Assembly: GCA_003427395.1 (NCBI GenBank) | Contig: BFEA01000032.1 | Span: forward strand, 5,035,286-5,063,938 | Length of the DNA: 28,653 nt | Origin: Chara braunii | Lineage: Eukaryota; Streptophyta; Charophyceae; Charales; Characeae | Reading direction: 5' to 3' | Part shown: in pieces, positions 28,257-28,653 of the stretch | Numbering within the stretch: position 1 is the stretch's first letter | How the letters are laid out: the number at the start of each line of letters is the position of its first letter | Notes under the pieces: model-generated | What the model was told of the DNA's origin: nothing | The model's input: the letters and a program-made list of their open reading frames with translations, nothing else | The model's database searches: none | Position numbers and translations under genes: made by a program

Positions 28257-28653
28257 AAAATGCAGTCCACCCAGCCTTCCTGTATAATTAAACAATCTAA
28301 CAAGCTATTCAATCGTGGTCATCAACCCACTTCTCCCACTCTTTATCTGTTCGCCCCCCTTCTTATCCCGCTTCCAGCCGTAAATTTGTTGATCAACCAA
28401 GACATCACAAGCAAATGTCAAGCGAGCTCCTGTCCCTAACATTCACCATGAACAGCAGATTCAGAAAAGGTGCCTCAACAGTAGTTAAAACTTTAAAGGG
28501 CAAAAGGGCAAATCCACATTACTGTCTATTTGAAGCTCGAACAGAAGTCTGGAACAGTATGAAAAATGCAGTCCACCCAGCCTTCCTGTGTAATTAAACA
28601 ATCTAACAAGCTATTCAATCGTGGTCATCAGCCCACTTCTCCCACTCTTTATC
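28073..28653 (+). repeat. Recent ~300-bp tandem duplication at the window edge
   Basis: Copy 1 starts at about 28073 (TTCCAGCCGTAAATTTGTTG) and copy 2 at about 28373, running past the window end. They differ by only a few substitutions (ACTATG/ACCATG, GGTACC/GGTGCC, CACTACTG/CATTACTG, CTGTATAA/CTGTGTAA, TCAACCCAC/TCAGCCCAC) and a 7-bp insertion in copy 2 before AAAGGGCAAAAGG. Further copies could lie outside the window. Confidence 0.97.

Overview
The window looks like repeat-dominated, gene-poor nuclear DNA of a eukaryote. A green-lineage host (plant or streptophyte alga) is most likely. The evidence is two decayed non-LTR retrotransposons with an L1-type reverse transcriptase, one of which keeps the RT-associated C-terminal zinc-binding segment common in plant LINEs; a U6 snRNA-derived sequence followed by an A-rich tail; a tRNA-related SINE-like element; long microsatellites; and assembly gaps (185 N at 11454-11638, single N at 16973 and 17561). 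A giant-genome charophyte or similar would fit, but the species cannot be fixed from the sequence. I find no intact protein-coding gene, no rRNA, no convincing functional tRNA and no CRISPR array.

Layout. 1-116 is an (AC)n tract. 207-925 is an array in which one segment alternates with its own reverse complement. 1260-1353 is a U6-like sequence with an (AAAC)n tail, followed by a degenerate minisatellite (1509-1710). 2164-3945 is a broken LINE ORF2 that still shows the RT palm motifs. 3946-5280 is G+C-rich and full of hairpins. 5281-5860 is mostly A+T-rich. 5928-6520 holds a very diverged tandem repeat with a period of about 30 bp. 8034-8284 and 8672-8939 are two diverged copies of one module of five successive hairpins, in which base pairs are kept by paired changes. 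10230-11980 is the most striking region: about 23 short hairpins, one every ~60 bp, share the core CAACTTATG but have different, self-complementary stems. The stems come in a fixed order of six classes, which makes a higher-order repeat.

11991-17140 is mostly unassigned, with diverged modules and pyrimidine tracts. 17150-17398 is a minus-strand tRNA-derived SINE-like element. 17401-22690 has no recognisable gene. 22700-25181 is a second, 5'-truncated LINE copy with internal duplications and frameshifts, ending in an A-rich tail. 25678-26452 is a 775-bp tract of AGC and AGT triplets, and a second triplet tract lies at 26757-26869. The right end has short tandem duplications and a recent ~300-bp tandem duplication with a possible coding fragment (28073-28653).

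Nothing here works together as a pathway. The common thread is mobile-element debris plus several independent DNA families whose conserved feature is base-paired structure rather than protein. The CAACTTATG hairpin array and the five-hairpin module are the best candidates for something undescribed.
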